From NCBI GenBank assembly GCA_051530055.1, contig CM121343.1, forward strand, positions 558,001 to 622,000: 64,000 nucleotides of DNA, read 5' to 3'. Position 1 is the stretch's first letter, and each line of letters begins with the position of its first letter. The notes under the pieces are model-generated. The model ran no database searches. It was given only the letters and a program-made list of their open reading frames with translations, and was not told the DNA's origin. This DNA comes from Neoechinorhynchus agilis (lineage: Eukaryota; Acanthocephala). Shown here piece after piece: positions 10,740 through 22,329 of the stretch. The position numbers and the translations under genes are program-made.

Positions 10740-12935
10740 GACATCAAATCATCAATTCTGTTATTATTGTATAAATGTAAACTGGCACGCTCTTTGACCA
10801 TTTGCTCTAAGCGGTAATTGTTTATTTATTTACATGCATACACATAAAAAATATCCATGCGTTGTTTTTTCAGTCGAATGCGACATGGTACGTGTCTTTC
10901 GCAATAGGAACATTATACACACAAGTTGTTTTAATTGTGCTAATATGCGACGCTATCTGTGACTTCTTATGTATTTGTATATATAGGTTTTTTACGAATT
11001 GTTGTCCTTTTCCCATAATGACATCAAATCATAAAATTTGTTATTATTTTGTAAATGTATCGCGGCGCGCTTTTGGATAATTTTATTTAAGCGCTAGTTG
11101 TTTGTTTATCTAATTGCACAAACGTAAATATACCCATGTGTTGTTGTTTTTATCGAGGCGGCATTCTACGTATATATCTTTCGCATTTATAACATTATAC
11201 GCAACAGTTGTTTTAATTATGCTTATATGCGGCCCTATCTTTGACTTCTTAGGCACTTGCATGTAAGTTGCATACTTATGGTTGTCCTTTTCTCATAATG
11301 ACATCAAATCATAAAATTTGTTATTGTTTCTGTAGATGTAAAGGGGCACGCTTTTTGATCATTTTATCTAAGCATAAATTGTTTATTTACTTAATTGCAC
11401 AAGCGCAAATATATCCATGCGTTGTTGTTTTTATGCAATGCGGTATGCTACGTATATATCTTTCGCATTTGGAACATTATACACACCCGTTGTTTTGATT
11501 ATTCTTATATGCGGCGCTATCTTTGACTTCTTATGTATTTGTATATATGTTTTTTACGAATTGTTGTCCTTTTCCCATAATGACAACAAATGGTCAAATT
11601 TGTTATTATTTTATAAATGTGAAAGGCACGCTTTTTTATCCTTTTTTCTAAGCGGTAATTGTTTGTTTATTTACATCCATTCACCATGCGTTTTTTCCGA
11701 ATGTTGCATTCTGCGTATATATCTTTCGCATTTAGAACATTATATGCAGCAGTTGTTTTCATTATGCTTAAATGTGGGATAATCTTTAAATTTTTAGGCA
11801 TTTGCAAAAATGTTGTGTACTTATGGTTGTACTTTTCTCATGATATCAAATCATAAATTTTTTTTAATGTTTCTGTAGATGTAAAGGGGCACGCTTTTTG
11901 ATCATTTTATCTAAGCATAAATTGTTTATTTATTTAATTGCACAAGCGTAAATATATCCATGCGTTGTTGTTTTTATGCAATGCGGTATACTACGTATAT
12001 ATCTGCCGCACTAATAGCATTATGCACGCCAGTTGTTTTTATTTTTGCCTTTCTGCGCGGCAATATCCAATTTCTTAGGTATTTGTATATATGTTGGTTA
12101 CGAATGCTCGTGCTTTTATTCATAATGGCATCAAATCATCACCTTTGTTTTTATCAATGTAAAGGGCACGCTCTTTCATCATTTTATCTTAGCGCTAATT
12201 GTTTATTTAAATCTATACGCATAAAAATATCCATGCGTTGTTGTTTTTATTGAATGCGGCATCCTACGTATATATCTTTCGCAGTTAGAATATTGTACAC
12301 CACAGTTGCTTTGATTATGCTTATATGCGGCGCTTTCTTTGACTTCTTATGTATTTGTATATATGTTTTGACGAATTGTTGTCCTTTTCTCATAATGACA
12401 TCAAATCATAAAATTTGTTATTATTTTATAAATGTATCGGTGCGCGCTTTTGGATAATTTTATATAAGAGTTAGTTGTTTGTTTATCTAATTGAGCAAGC
12501 GTAAATATACCCATGCATTGTTGTTTTTATCGAGGCGGCATTCTACGTATATATCTTTCGATTTTAGAACATTTTACGCAACAGTTATTTTCATTGTGCT
12601 TCAATGCGTTGCAATCTGTAACTTCTTAGGGATTTGCATCTATGTTGTGTTCTTGTGGTTGTCCTTTCCTCATTATGACATCAAATAATCAATTTTGTTA
12701 TTATTTTATACATGTGAAAGGCACGCTTTTGGATAATTTTAACCAAGCGGTAATTGTTTGTTTATTTACATCCATTCACGTTTAAATAGCCCTGCGTTTT
12801 TTTCCGAATGTTACATTCTACGTATATATATTTCGCATTTAGAACATTATACGCAACAGTTGTTTTCATTATGCTTAAATGCGGGGCAATCAGTAGCTTC
12901 TTAGGCATTGTTTACAATAACGAAATAAAAAGATT
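10740..12935. repeat. 275-bp satellite, left array (8 units)
   Basis: A motif around tatatctttcgcatttagaa recurs near 10893, 11167, 11452, 11714, 11995, 12269, 12546 and 12820, giving periods of 262-285 bp (mean about 275). Units share a 'ccatgcgttgttgtttttat' block and a 'cataatgacatcaaatcat' block. Divergence between units is moderate, with short indels, so the array is older than the 198-bp satellite at 47 kb. Small open frames inside it look incidental and I give them no coding meaning. Confidence 0.9.
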
Positions 12936-12942
12936 TTCTTAG

Positions 12943-13577
12943 AGTTCTGGTAGAATTTTTCGCTGAATAGAACATCAATTTAGAGCTTTTGCAGTAAGGC
13001 AATATGCGGATAAAACAAAAGACGAATTTAATTGAAAATCTTTACTTGGGATGATATTCGATTTATTGATTTTGCCCAGATCGTTTTCCATTTTTGTTCT
13101 TATGGAATTGTTGCATAAACCATTGAAAAATCGCGTTTGGAAATGAACATACAACTATTTTAAAGTTTCGTGTTGAGAGCATGTAATTTTCGAAAAATCA
13201 GGTGTTAAAAACTTTGGAACGTACTTGTCTGAGGTCCATGAGAAAATAAAATTTAATAGAAAGCCGATAACAATTCAACAATAAGAGCCAATGAAGGAGG
13301 TGCTGAAATTTCGTCAGGTAAATTGGGTTTAATTCTAAGTATTTATAGATTTAAATAATCGATCATAGTCTCCGAATGCTTTTGATGGATACTTACGGTT
13401 ACATAACTATATTAAGAACCAATGAAGCTTTTCCATTCACGATTTTCTTAAAGACCAAAATGTTGACCCATTGAAAATTGGATCTCATCGTGTTGCTCTA
13501 AGGAGATCCCGATTGATTTTATCAGATTTTAATCCACTACTCTAAGATTATGTTTGAAAAATTCACGATGATCGGAC
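12943..13577. repeat. Flank of the RTE-like element, direct copy at 19313-19960
   Basis: There is no gene here. The stretch from gagttctggtagaattttt to about 13560 is nearly identical to 19330-19960, apart from scattered substitutions and small indels. In the first copy it leads into the RTE-like element; in the second it leads directly to that element's 3' tail. It may be RTE 5' UTR or a duplicated target region. Confidence 0.7.
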
Positions 13578-16500
13578 TTGATGTTACTGATTCTTGTCGG
13601 TCACGTAAAGGAAGCAGCTCCGGCGGCCAGACAGCTACTGATAGTAGCCTGTCAACGCGGAGTCGGTGTGCCGCTCCACTTGTTGATGCGGCAGCGAACG
13701 GGAGCAGCAAAATACACCAGTGCAACTGGAAAATACGAGGGCGTCGTAGCTCTCGCCGACGACTTGAGCGTCGAAATGACCGAATATGTCCGGAGGCAAC
13801 GAAAGCGTCAGTCGAAGCTCATCACCGTGGTGGGTACGGACTTGTCAGGTGGCGCTGACAGCCGTGAGCCCTTTGGCCCAGCTATTTCAAATAGAGGAGG
13901 ACTACGAATCGGATCCTTGAATTGTAGGAGTATGCGAGCGCAATGGCGTAGGTGAACCCTGGCCAAATTGGCAAGGGACGCCAGAATGGATCTTGTGTTT
14001 TTACAAGAATTGCGCATAAGAGGACAGTCAAACACAGACGTAAATCAGGAGGATTTAGGAGGAGGCTGGTCATTATCTTACCTATCTGCGGACAGTCGAG
14101 GAAATGGAGGTGTAGGCGTTTGTTTATCACCCCGCCTCCGAAACTCAGCACTATGCGGTATTATAACTGACCGAATCCTTCGTGTTAGACTTAAAGCTTC
14201 GGCCGAGAAAACTCTATGCTTTTGGCGTATATTCACTGACCTCCTCGTCGGATGAAGAGGCGGTTGAAGGATTTTATGGAAATCTAGCCGAAGCATTAGA
14301 TGATGTACCGAACAGAGACGCCCTCCTAATAGCCGGTGACTCCAATGCGATTTTACCGCATTCCGAAAGATCGCTATATGTGTTGAAAAGCGAGAATCGG
14401 AACATCCAGTACTTGGTTGAGGCGCTGGAGCGGCATGATATCGTGTCTGTTAACACTTTATTCCGGAAGCGTCCGTGGCGCTTGGCGACGTTTATGGGTC
14501 AAAAGAATCCGTCCAAACATGCCATGGGAAAAATCCCATGAGACGCTTAGCTCAGCTTGACCATATATTGTTGAGACGTAGGAAAAATGTCGGGTCATAA
14601 ACCCCTGTCACATTCACAGTTGATGGGCTTGCAACCGACCACAAGTTGGTGATGTGTCAGTTGAGCATGAGTGACTCGTTGTTGCGTACGCCTCAACATC
14701 CTTGACGTCCGTTCTATGGCGCCCTCACTAATGAAAAGAAGAGGAAAGAGTTTGATATCGAACTAGAGAATCAACTGAGATCGATGCCGGCTGCTGAAAC
14801 GGATATTGATTGTTATTACAAGTCAATCTGCGACGCAGTGACCGAAGCGGCCGAGAAAACCTTCCCAAAAATGAGGCGTATAAAAGCTGCAAAGGTTATA
14901 TGTCAGGAGGACTGTAAATTTGTGGTAATGGCTGAGCACATCAAAACTCTAAGAAAAAGACGAAAACGATCTGAGGCTAGCATTTCAAGTCTTGAACTTG
15001 CCAACCTATATAATGAAAAGCAAAAAGCTTCGATAGAGGATGCAGTTCGCGGGATCTCATATATGAGGAAGGCTTTGTTCGTACCTCCTTAGCATGGAGA
15101 GCGATAAACACTCTTACAGGAATATCCCAAAGACAGCCAACTTTGATTGAAGTTCTCTCCCCAGAAATCAGACAAAAGAGAACCGCAAATTATTTTGCGA
15201 AAATGCTCAATTCGCCATTATCGTCTTTGGAAGTGAGTCCTGCACTTCCAAAAGGCACAATCATCCCAAGCACTGAGGCATACTTCACCGGACCGATTTC
15301 CGTGAAGGAAGCGATCGCTGCTGCGAAAATGATGCGTGCGGGACGTGCATCAGGCCCAGATGGGATAATGGCAGAGGTACCGAGGTTTTAATTTGTTGCC
15401 AGAAAAATCATGCCGATAATGAATGGCATAATGAATGGTCGCTCAGTACCTCAAATCTTGCAAACGGCGCATTTAACAATGATCCTCAAGAAATGCTGCT
15501 CGACAAAGGTGGAGGACTGCAGAGGTATATCCTTGATGTCCAACACGGCAAAACTTTTCAGCAGCATTTTGAGACGCCGAATTCAGCCAATCCTAGAACC
15601 GCTTCTCAGAATTGAACAGAACGGCTTCAGGAAAGGTCGACGTACTACAGAACACATATTGGCTTTGAGGAGGATCCTCGAGGAGGCACGAATTCATCAA
15701 ACGGATGTGACGCTGGTATTTGTTGATTTCCGTCGAGCTTTCGATTCGGTAAATCGAACGATGATTGGCGGTATCTTAAAGGAGTATGGAGTGCCGCCGA
15801 TCATTGTCACATCCGTTATGGCATTATATAAAAACACAAGGTCCGTCGTAAAGATAGCTGACGGTTTGACATAATACTTTTCCACCACTTCAGGTGTTCT
15901 GCAGGGCGACACATTGGCTCCTTTCCTCTTCATCTTGGTGCTTGATTAGGTAATGAGATGGGCACTACCGAATGATGAAGATGGATTTCTTCTGTTGAGG
16001 AAAAGAGGTCGCAGCTATCCTGAGATACGCGCCTCCTACCCTCAACAGTCGAAGGAGTTCAACGCATGCTAAATGGACTGCGCGACAGGGCGAGTATGAT
16101 TGGTCTGACCATCAACTCGAAAAAGACGGAATTCTTGACGATTCCGCATGTCGCGCATACAATCTCTGGCGAAGGGCCGAATGACGTTGAGCAATTAAAA
16201 CAGATAAAGCGGTATGTCTATCTGGGAGCTTTCGTTCCTGAGGTGAGTGCGGATGTCAGCCGACGGAGAGCTAAAGCTTGGAGAGCAATGGGGCAACTTA
16301 AACCACTGTTTGACAGTGAGTCCTTGCCAGATGAATTCCGTTCGCAGCTGTTCAGGACTCTAATTGAGAGCATTCTCTACTAAAATGCAGAGACCTGGAC
16401 ACTGTCACCAACGGCGACGAGGCAGTTGGATCAAAATCATTTTTCTCTCTTACGTGCGGCGTTCAAGGTCAGATGGTCGTGATCAACAAAGCACTGTACA

Positions 16501-16830
16501 AGAGAGCCGGAGTTCAACCGCCCGGTGAATATTTGCGCCGCAGACGACAGCAGTTCACGGGCAATATAATTCGGTCCGAGGCATCTTGCCAACAGGTCGT
16601 GCAACAGTTAATTTTCTGGAAGCCAATGACATTGTATCGCGAAGGCAAAGGGAACTGTCGTACATACGATGACCTGATTTTAAGAGACGCGAATTGCCCG
16701 CATAACAGGACTGCAGTCGTGTATTTTAGATCCTTGCGGAGTCTAATTCTATTTGACGGGCTTATACCTAACAATACCGAGCATGGGTCATCAAGGGAGA
16801 ACGATTGCGAAAACGAGCAAAATAAATGTA
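13578..16830 (+). mobile_element. RTE-like non-LTR retrotransposon, near full length, inactivated
   Basis: The endonuclease begins with 'LRIGSLNCRSMRAQWRR' near 13905, a stop, then 'RMDLVFLQELRIRGQ' near 13985, 'NGGVGVCLSPRL' near 14110 and 'ALLIAGDSNAILP' near 14325 (catalytic GDxN). Reverse transcriptase blocks are 'GRASGPDGIMAEV' near 15345, 'DCRGISLMSNTAKLF' near 15520, 'NGFRKGRRTTEHILALR' near 15625, 'LVFVDFRRAFDSVNR' near 15715 and 'TTSGVLQGDTLAPFLFILVL' near 15890. The catalytic YADD-type block is absent: sequence jumps from 'DEDGFLLLRKRGRSYPEI' to 'GVQRMLNGLRDRASMIGL', so a stretch has been deleted. Stops and frameshifts are frequent. The 3' tail ends near 16830 (cgagcaaaataaatg). Element-encoded mobility is not possible for this copy. 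Confidence 0.85.
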
Positions 16831-16849
16831 GCAAAACTGCAATTCCTGT

Positions 16850-17137
16850 TCGGTCGAAAACTAAAGAAGTGGAGGATAAGTCGAAACTAAAAAAAACACC
16901 GAATTGGATTTAAAAATTATATTCGAAAGCCTTACAGTGACGAGATCAAGTTTAGATATCGACACAATGAAGACGAAAACGCCAAAGATTAAAGAAATGA
17001 ATATTATGAAACTCATTATAAAGAAGAGGTTTGCACCGGCTGCAAAAATAAGCTACAATCAACAAGGAAATACGGTTTTTGAGGTCGTCTGCGAAGATTT
17101 ACTTTTATCTCTCTACCTCGCAAAATCGGTTGATTGA
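16850..17137 (+). pseudogene. Unknown repeated ORF, copy 2 (frameshifted)
   Basis: This stretch matches 4130-4410 and 21420-21723. An A-run of eight instead of six near 16890 shifts the frame, so the downstream frame opens again at about 16904. The protein ends 'LSLYLAKSVD'. Its 5' part has been replaced by the RTE tail, which ends near 16830. No known domain is recognised. Confidence 0.45.
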
Positions 17138-17690
17138 ATGATAACTGACATATTTTCTGATCGATTTGCCTGCTAGTCCATTAAAACGAAATCCTCAAAT
17201 GTGATCGGCAAATTCAAAGGTGATAAATCGGTCTGAGTTTGGCGGCGTTAAGGATGAGGTCCCATGAGTCTTTAAAAACGTAAATTGAAAAATTCAAAAC
17301 ATAAAGTTTGGCGGAATGGACAAACCTTTAATTTGTCCAAGATCACTTTTCGTAATACATTGAACATCTCGATATTTGATTTACTCGCATAAGCAAGGCG
17401 ACAGATCAGCGAGATCACAAAAATTAACTAAAATTAAATGTTTATATCAAAATCCACTTCTTGAGCATTCTTCCGTTTTCGTCCCTCTGACGAAACAAAA
17501 ATTGATTCTTTTGATTCATTCAATGACCATCCAAAGAATGTTTTTGATGAATCTCACAACACGATCATTTTGCGTTAAAAATATATGAAAAGGTCCACTC
17601 CTTCCAGGCTAGATAAACAAAGCTAACAGTTAACGAAAAGGCAATGCTGAGTAATATATTTCTTTAAAATATTGTGTATTTCTAGGGATC
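17138..17690 (+). repeat. Spacer of PKA-like repeat block, third copy
   Basis: Related to 4411-5088 and 21724-22400, with an internal deletion after 17315. No separate gene is present. An old acceptor-like tttctag ends it before the kinase fragment. Confidence 0.55.
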
Positions 17691-17902
17691 GTATAAGTAT
17701 AACGGCCATTTGTACATTGTGATCAAATTAATGCCAACCGGAGATTTGTATGAACATTTGCGTGCAAAACGACGATTTAGGGAAGAATAAAATAGATTTA
17801 TCATAGCTCAAATTGTCGTCGTTTTTGATTATTTACATCGGATTAAGGTTGCTCGCAGAGAAATAAAGCCTAAGAATATTTTGGTCCAAGACAACGGCAA
17901 AG
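17686..17902 (+). pseudogene. PKA-like kinase pseudogene, fragment C (cut by PLE)
   Basis: From the tttctag site the frame reads the kinase hinge 'GSYKYNGHLYIV', then an in-frame taa after 'RFREE', then 'YLHRIKVARREIKPKNI' and 'VQDNGK'. It is interrupted at 17903 by the second short PLE. The sequence is closest to fragments B and E. No C-lobe follows. Confidence 0.75.
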
Positions 17903-18960
17903 AATGGACTCTTGACGAATAAATCTTGATGTTGTTGAGTGTGTTAGTGTTGCCTGATTATAAAAAACCAATAGAGAGCTATGGATGATACACCCACATC
18001 TACAGTGAACAACTTCCTTACATCTGCTACAGAAATCCTTGTCAAGCGTTTTGTACAAGGCAAAGTTAGAAGCTTCACTTTATCGCAAGGAGAAATTATC
18101 ATGGGGATCATCACACTGGACAAGTCACCAACCGATGAGGTATAAAATCTTGGCTGTCACTTCATACTTCCGATGAGCTTCTCTTATTTCATCTACTCAA
18201 TTTGCATGGAGTAGGGAAAGGGAGATGATAGTACAGGAGCTGAAAATTAGGGGATATCCCAAATGGATTATAGACCGAGGAATCAGAGGCAGTAACTACC
18301 ATCCGCATAACAAAAAAATCGTCTGCAAAGCCTGTACGCTTCGAAAGGGTGCACTTCATTGATGACGACACAGATCAAATGATCTATTCCATTAGGAGAA
18401 AGAAGGTTGGAATTTGTCTATACAAAACTAAAGGAAACGCTTTCAGAAGCACATTCAAGAAGGGTAAAACTGAGCCGACCAATGGGATTTATAGAATGTA
18501 CTGTGAAAAGTGTGAGAAAGCTTATATCAGACAAACGATGCAAGGCATTGAGAAGAGGGTCGCTCAACATAAGCAAGCCCGCAGTCGATTTGAACATTCG
18601 TCAGCAACCTCCAATCATCAAGAGACATGTAAGCATCGAGCGGATTTTGGTGGCACCAACATTATAGAAATAGAGCAAAACTTAAAAAAGGCGGCTTATT
18701 TTGGAGGCCTTGCACATCGCTGTGTCCAACGCAATGGAAGGAAATAAAGCTAATTTTAGCTTCAAACTTCCAGCCAGCGACGTGTTAAAAATCAATGCTA
18801 AAATCATGAAAAAAACGTGTTCGAACGGATAATTGGCCCCGAAATTTGAGTTTGGCGATCCAGCGCAATCGAGCGTAAAACCTGAACGGGAAAAATATAT
18901 TTTTAGATGACTGATGAGGCGAGGTTACCTCCTTCGAAATATCGCCAATTAATCAAACAT
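17903..18960 (+). mobile_element. Short Penelope-like element, copy 2
   Basis: Same start and same end as the unit at 2408-3463, with only a few substitutions and one A insertion, which frameshifts the GIY-YIG frame late in the domain (frame 18349-18747). It is inserted in PKA-like pseudogene DNA at a different point from copy 1. The unit lacks reverse transcriptase and would depend on enzymes from another PLE. It ends with the hammerhead-like motif at 18902-18951. Confidence 0.75.
18902..18951 (+). ncRNA. Hammerhead-ribozyme-like core in PLE 3' end, copy 2
   Basis: CTGATGA at 18911-18917, the GAGG-TTA-CCTC hairpin and GAAA at 18936-18939 are unchanged from copy 1. A possible ATC cleavage triplet follows. 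No change has accumulated in the core, although the rest of the unit differs at several positions. Confidence 0.6.
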
Positions 18961-19312
18961 GCTGTTGCCGGGAGCATTTTCACCAAAATTATACTATGGC
19001 TAACCCGAAGGATTTTCCATCGATGATTTCCAAATATGTTATATTTTTGCTAGAATAAAGGAATCAATCGGGACTTAAAAGCGCATGCAAATTTAATGTG
19101 GCTAAAAACGCGCCGTTTATAATTAGTAAATTTTGAAAACTAAAACAGGATGCTTGGTGCTATAATGATAATTCTATGCATTTAAAGCCAATTTAAAAAA
19201 TCGGACAAGGGTCGGTATCCATATTGCTACTTGGCTGATTAATCAACAATTTCCTCTTAATTTAAACACGTAAAATATATATTTTACAGACATTCAAAGT
19301 GTTTACACGAAT
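18961..19312. other. AT-rich stretch without recognised features
   Basis: It follows the PLE 3' end and precedes the duplicated RTE flank. I see no open frame of note and no match to other parts of the window. Confidence 0.4.
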
Positions 19313-19956
19313 AACGAAATCAAAAGATTTTCTTAGAGTTCAGGTAGAATTTTTCGCTGAATAGAACATCAATTTAGAGCTTTTGCAGTAAGGCAATATG
19401 CGGATAAAAAAACGAATTTAATTGAAAATCTTTACTTGGGATGATATTCGATTTATTGATTTTGCCCAGATCGTTTTCCATTTTTGTTCTTATCGAATTG
19501 TTGCATAGACCAATGAAAAATCGCGTTCGGAAATGAACATACAACTATTTTAAAGTTTCGTGTTGAGAGCATGTAATTTTCGAAAAATCAGGTTTTAAAA
19601 ACTTTGGAACGTACACGTCTGAGGTCCATGAGAAAATAAAATTTAATCGAAAGCCGAGAACAATTCAATAATAAGAGCCAATGAAGGAGGTGCTAAAATT
19701 TCGTCAGGTAAATTGGGTTTAATTCTAAGTATTTATAGATTTAAATAATAGATCATAGTTTCACAATGCTTTTGGTGGATATTTACGGTTAGATAACGAC
19801 TATATTCAGAACCAATGAAGCTTTTTCATTCACGATTTTCTTAAAGACCAAAATGTTTACCCGTTGAAAATTGGATATCCCCGTGTTGCTCTAAGGACAT
19901 CCCGATTGTTTTTATCAGATTTAAATCCAGTAATCTAAGATTATGTCTTAAAAATT

Positions 19957-20015
19957 AATGTACCGAGCATGGATCATCAAAGGAGAATGATTGCGAAAAC
20001 GAGCAAAATAAATGC
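19957..20015 (+). mobile_element. Solo 3' tail of the RTE-like element
   Basis: The stretch taccgagcatggatcatcaa through cgagcaaaataaatg matches the RTE 3' end at 16778-16830. It is joined directly to the same 5' flank as the long RTE copy, with the whole coding region missing. This is either an internal deletion or a severely truncated insertion. Confidence 0.65.
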
Positions 20016-20189
20016 GTATTCAAGATACTAAGGGCCCGCAAGATTTAAACTCCAAACATTTTTAGCATACCTCCAAAATTTACTTACATTTTTTTACGAT
20101 TAAAAACATTTTACAGTCATGACAACCAAACAAATTAAGCTGCCTTTCTACTTGTTCGTTGTTAGCTTAAGGGCGCAGAGAATAGAAGC

Positions 20190-21060
20190 CATCGAATGTC
20201 ATTGCCTTTAGACAAAATTCGTGATTATAGACAATTCGAGAGTTTGGAAAGTTTCTACAGTCACGCCAGTTTAAATTTTCGTCAAAGATTCCAAAACACA
20301 CCGCCATCTCCAAATTTCAACAAAAGTGATATTCTCCACACGACGATTGGACGAGGTGCATTTTGTGCGGTTGCAGCTATAAAGATCACGATCATTTCGT
20401 AGCTCCACCTCTTCCAAACTAGACAAACAAAGCGAACAATTAACGAAAGGACAATGCTGAGTAATATATTTCTTTCAAATATTGTGGATTTCTAGGGATC
20501 GTATAAGTATAATGGCCATTTGTACATTGTGATGAATTTAATACCAACCGGAGATTTGTACGAACATTTGCGTGTAAAAACGACGATTTAGTGAAGACGA
20601 AATGGATTTATCATAGCTCAAATTGTCATCGTTTTCCATTATTTACATCGGATTAAGGTTGCTCGCATAGATATAAAGCCTGAGAATATTTTGGTCCATG
20701 ACAACGGCTAAGTAAAAGTAGGCGACTTCGGATTCGCTTAATTCTTAAACGGGAATACGATGACTGAATGTAGAATTGCAGAATAAATGGTTCCAGAAGT
20801 GTTCGGACAGCTTGGATAAACCCCCAAGTGGAGATTGGTGAGAAACTTGGGGGTTGACCTACGATTTCGATGTAGGATACACGTCTTTTGTGGCATCAGA
20901 TGAAGCAAGAATTTTGGCCAAAGTTCAATCTGGATGGTTTAAAGTTCCTGACCATTTCTCACCCGAGCGTTGTGGGTGGTTTTTGTGTGTTTTTAAGAAA
21001 ATTACGGTTTTTATATGGACATCACCGCTCCCACCATCGGCAATAAATATAAAGTAAGAA
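20190..21060 (+). pseudogene. PKA-like kinase pseudogene, fragment D (has the 5' exon)
   Basis: This is the only copy with an N-terminal exon. Frame 20196-20402 reads 'FYSHASLNFRQRFQNTPPSP', like the PKA A-helix region, then 'TTIGRGAFCAV', a glycine-rich loop with the last glycine changed. A helix-C-like 'KLDKQSEQLTK' equivalent and an acceptor-like tttctag follow, then the hinge near 20497. The catalytic region carries the shared taa (20784-20786) and others. The 3' part ends 'VASDEARILAKVQSG', as in fragment A. From 20530 on it is a direct duplicate of fragment A. Confidence 0.8.
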
Positions 21061-21270
21061 TCTGAGGATGAATTAAAGTTTTTTTTGGTTTAATTGCATT
21101 CGAATTGAAACGATTGCACCGTTGATTGAACATGGCCATTAATTTTAAAACGGTGTACAAGGCAGCTCACAGTCTCTCAATGCAGCACAAACTCTCAGTG
21201 CGATTTTCGTCCAAATCCACGATGAAATAATTGGTAGAATAGCTACGGCGCTTCTAACGGTAAACTGAAA

Positions 21271-21723
21271 ATGAGCAGTTTTAATAACTGGAATCAAAAC
21301 TATCAATCCGAGTAAAATAAGAGATACAACGAATATGGCACAGAAACATCAACATTTCTGAAGAGCAAAAGAGCCATTCAGTCGTCGCAAAGCATAAAGA
21401 GTACCGAAAAGACGGTTAGCAAAACTGCAATTCCTGATCGGTCGAAAACTAAAGAAGTGGAGGATAAGTCGAAACTAAAAAACACCGAATTGGATTTAAA
21501 AATTATATTCGAAAGCCTTACAGTGACGAGATCAAGTTTAGATATCGACACAATGAAGACGAAAACGCCAAAGATTAAAGAAATGAACATTATGAAACTC
21601 ATTATAAAGAAGAGTTTTGCACCGGCTACAAAAATAAGCTACAACCAACAAGGAAATTCGGTTTTTGAGGTCGTCTGCGAAGATTTAATTTTATGTCTCT
21701 ACCTCTCAAAATCGGTTGATTGA
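21271..21723 (+). pseudogene. Unknown repeated ORF, copy 3 (most complete, one stop)
   Basis: A frame of about 150 codons starts 'MSSFNNWNQNYQSE' (ATG 21271) and meets one taa (21313-21315). It then runs open through 'NKRYNEYGTETSTFLKSKRA', 'SKTAIPDRSKTKEVEDKSK' and 'LKIIFESLTVTRSSLDI' to a tga at 21721-21723. It is serine- and lysine-rich with no domain I recognise. Copies at 4.1 and 16.9 kb are truncated. It lies between PKA-like fragments D and E in the repeat block. It may be part of a once-functional neighbour gene or a longer kinase-locus exon. Confidence 0.5.
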
Positions 21724-22329
21724 ATGATAACAGACATATTTTCTGATCAATTTGCCTGCTAGTCCATTAAAACGAAATCCTCAAATTTGATCGGCCAAAT
21801 CAAAGGTGATAAATCGGTCTGAGTTTGGCGGCGAAAAGGATGGGGTCCCATGAGTCTTTAAAAACGTAAATCGAAAAATTCAAAACACAAATTTTGGCGG
21901 ATCTTATTATTATCTTGGGATAAATGGATAATCATATTAACACAATAAATCAATATATATTAACACCGCGATTGCAACGAATTAGCAAGTTAATTGATTT
22001 GAGTTGGACTATTAAATATTCGTATAATAAACTCTGGACGAACCTTTAATTTGCCCAAGACAACTTTCCGCGACGCATTGAACATCTCGACATTTGATTT
22101 ACTCGCATAGACAAGGCAACAGATCAGCGAGCTCAAAAAAATTAACTTAAATTAAATGTTTATATCAAAATCCACTTCTCGAGCATTCTTTCGCTTTCGT
22201 CCCTATGACGAAACAAAATTGATTCTTTTGATTCATTCAATGACCATCCAAAGAAGGTTTTTGATGATCCTCACATCACGATCATTTTGCGTTAAAAATA
22301 TATGAAAAGGTCCACTTCTTCCAAACTGC

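Larger units (their letters stand above)
6342..12942 (-). repeat. Left arm of large inverted duplication (ATRX-like block)
   Basis: This arm is the reverse complement of 23444-33295. Both contain, in order, the 275-bp satellite, a mariner-like remnant, the ATRX-like gene and the 222-bp array. Homology ends at 12942/about 23443, after a shared aaaaagattttctta. Unique-sequence identity is extremely high: one amino-acid difference in the 595-residue N-terminal part and none in the 294-residue C-terminal part. The arrays differ in length between arms, so the right arm is about 3.2 kb longer. The stretch 6996-7361 between array and gene contains no other feature. Confidence 0.95.

Noticed and set aside
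10862-12688. Small frames with hydrophobic 'YISFAFGTLYTPVV' sequences in the 275-bp satellite
   Set aside because: The same frames recur once per unit in both arms. They reflect base composition and not a family of membrane peptides.
13578-16830. Possibility that the endonuclease/RT frames are a bacterial group II intron
   Set aside because: The motifs (APE endonuclease, 'GVLQGDTLAPFLF') belong to RTE-type LINEs, and no maturase or intron RNA domains are seen.
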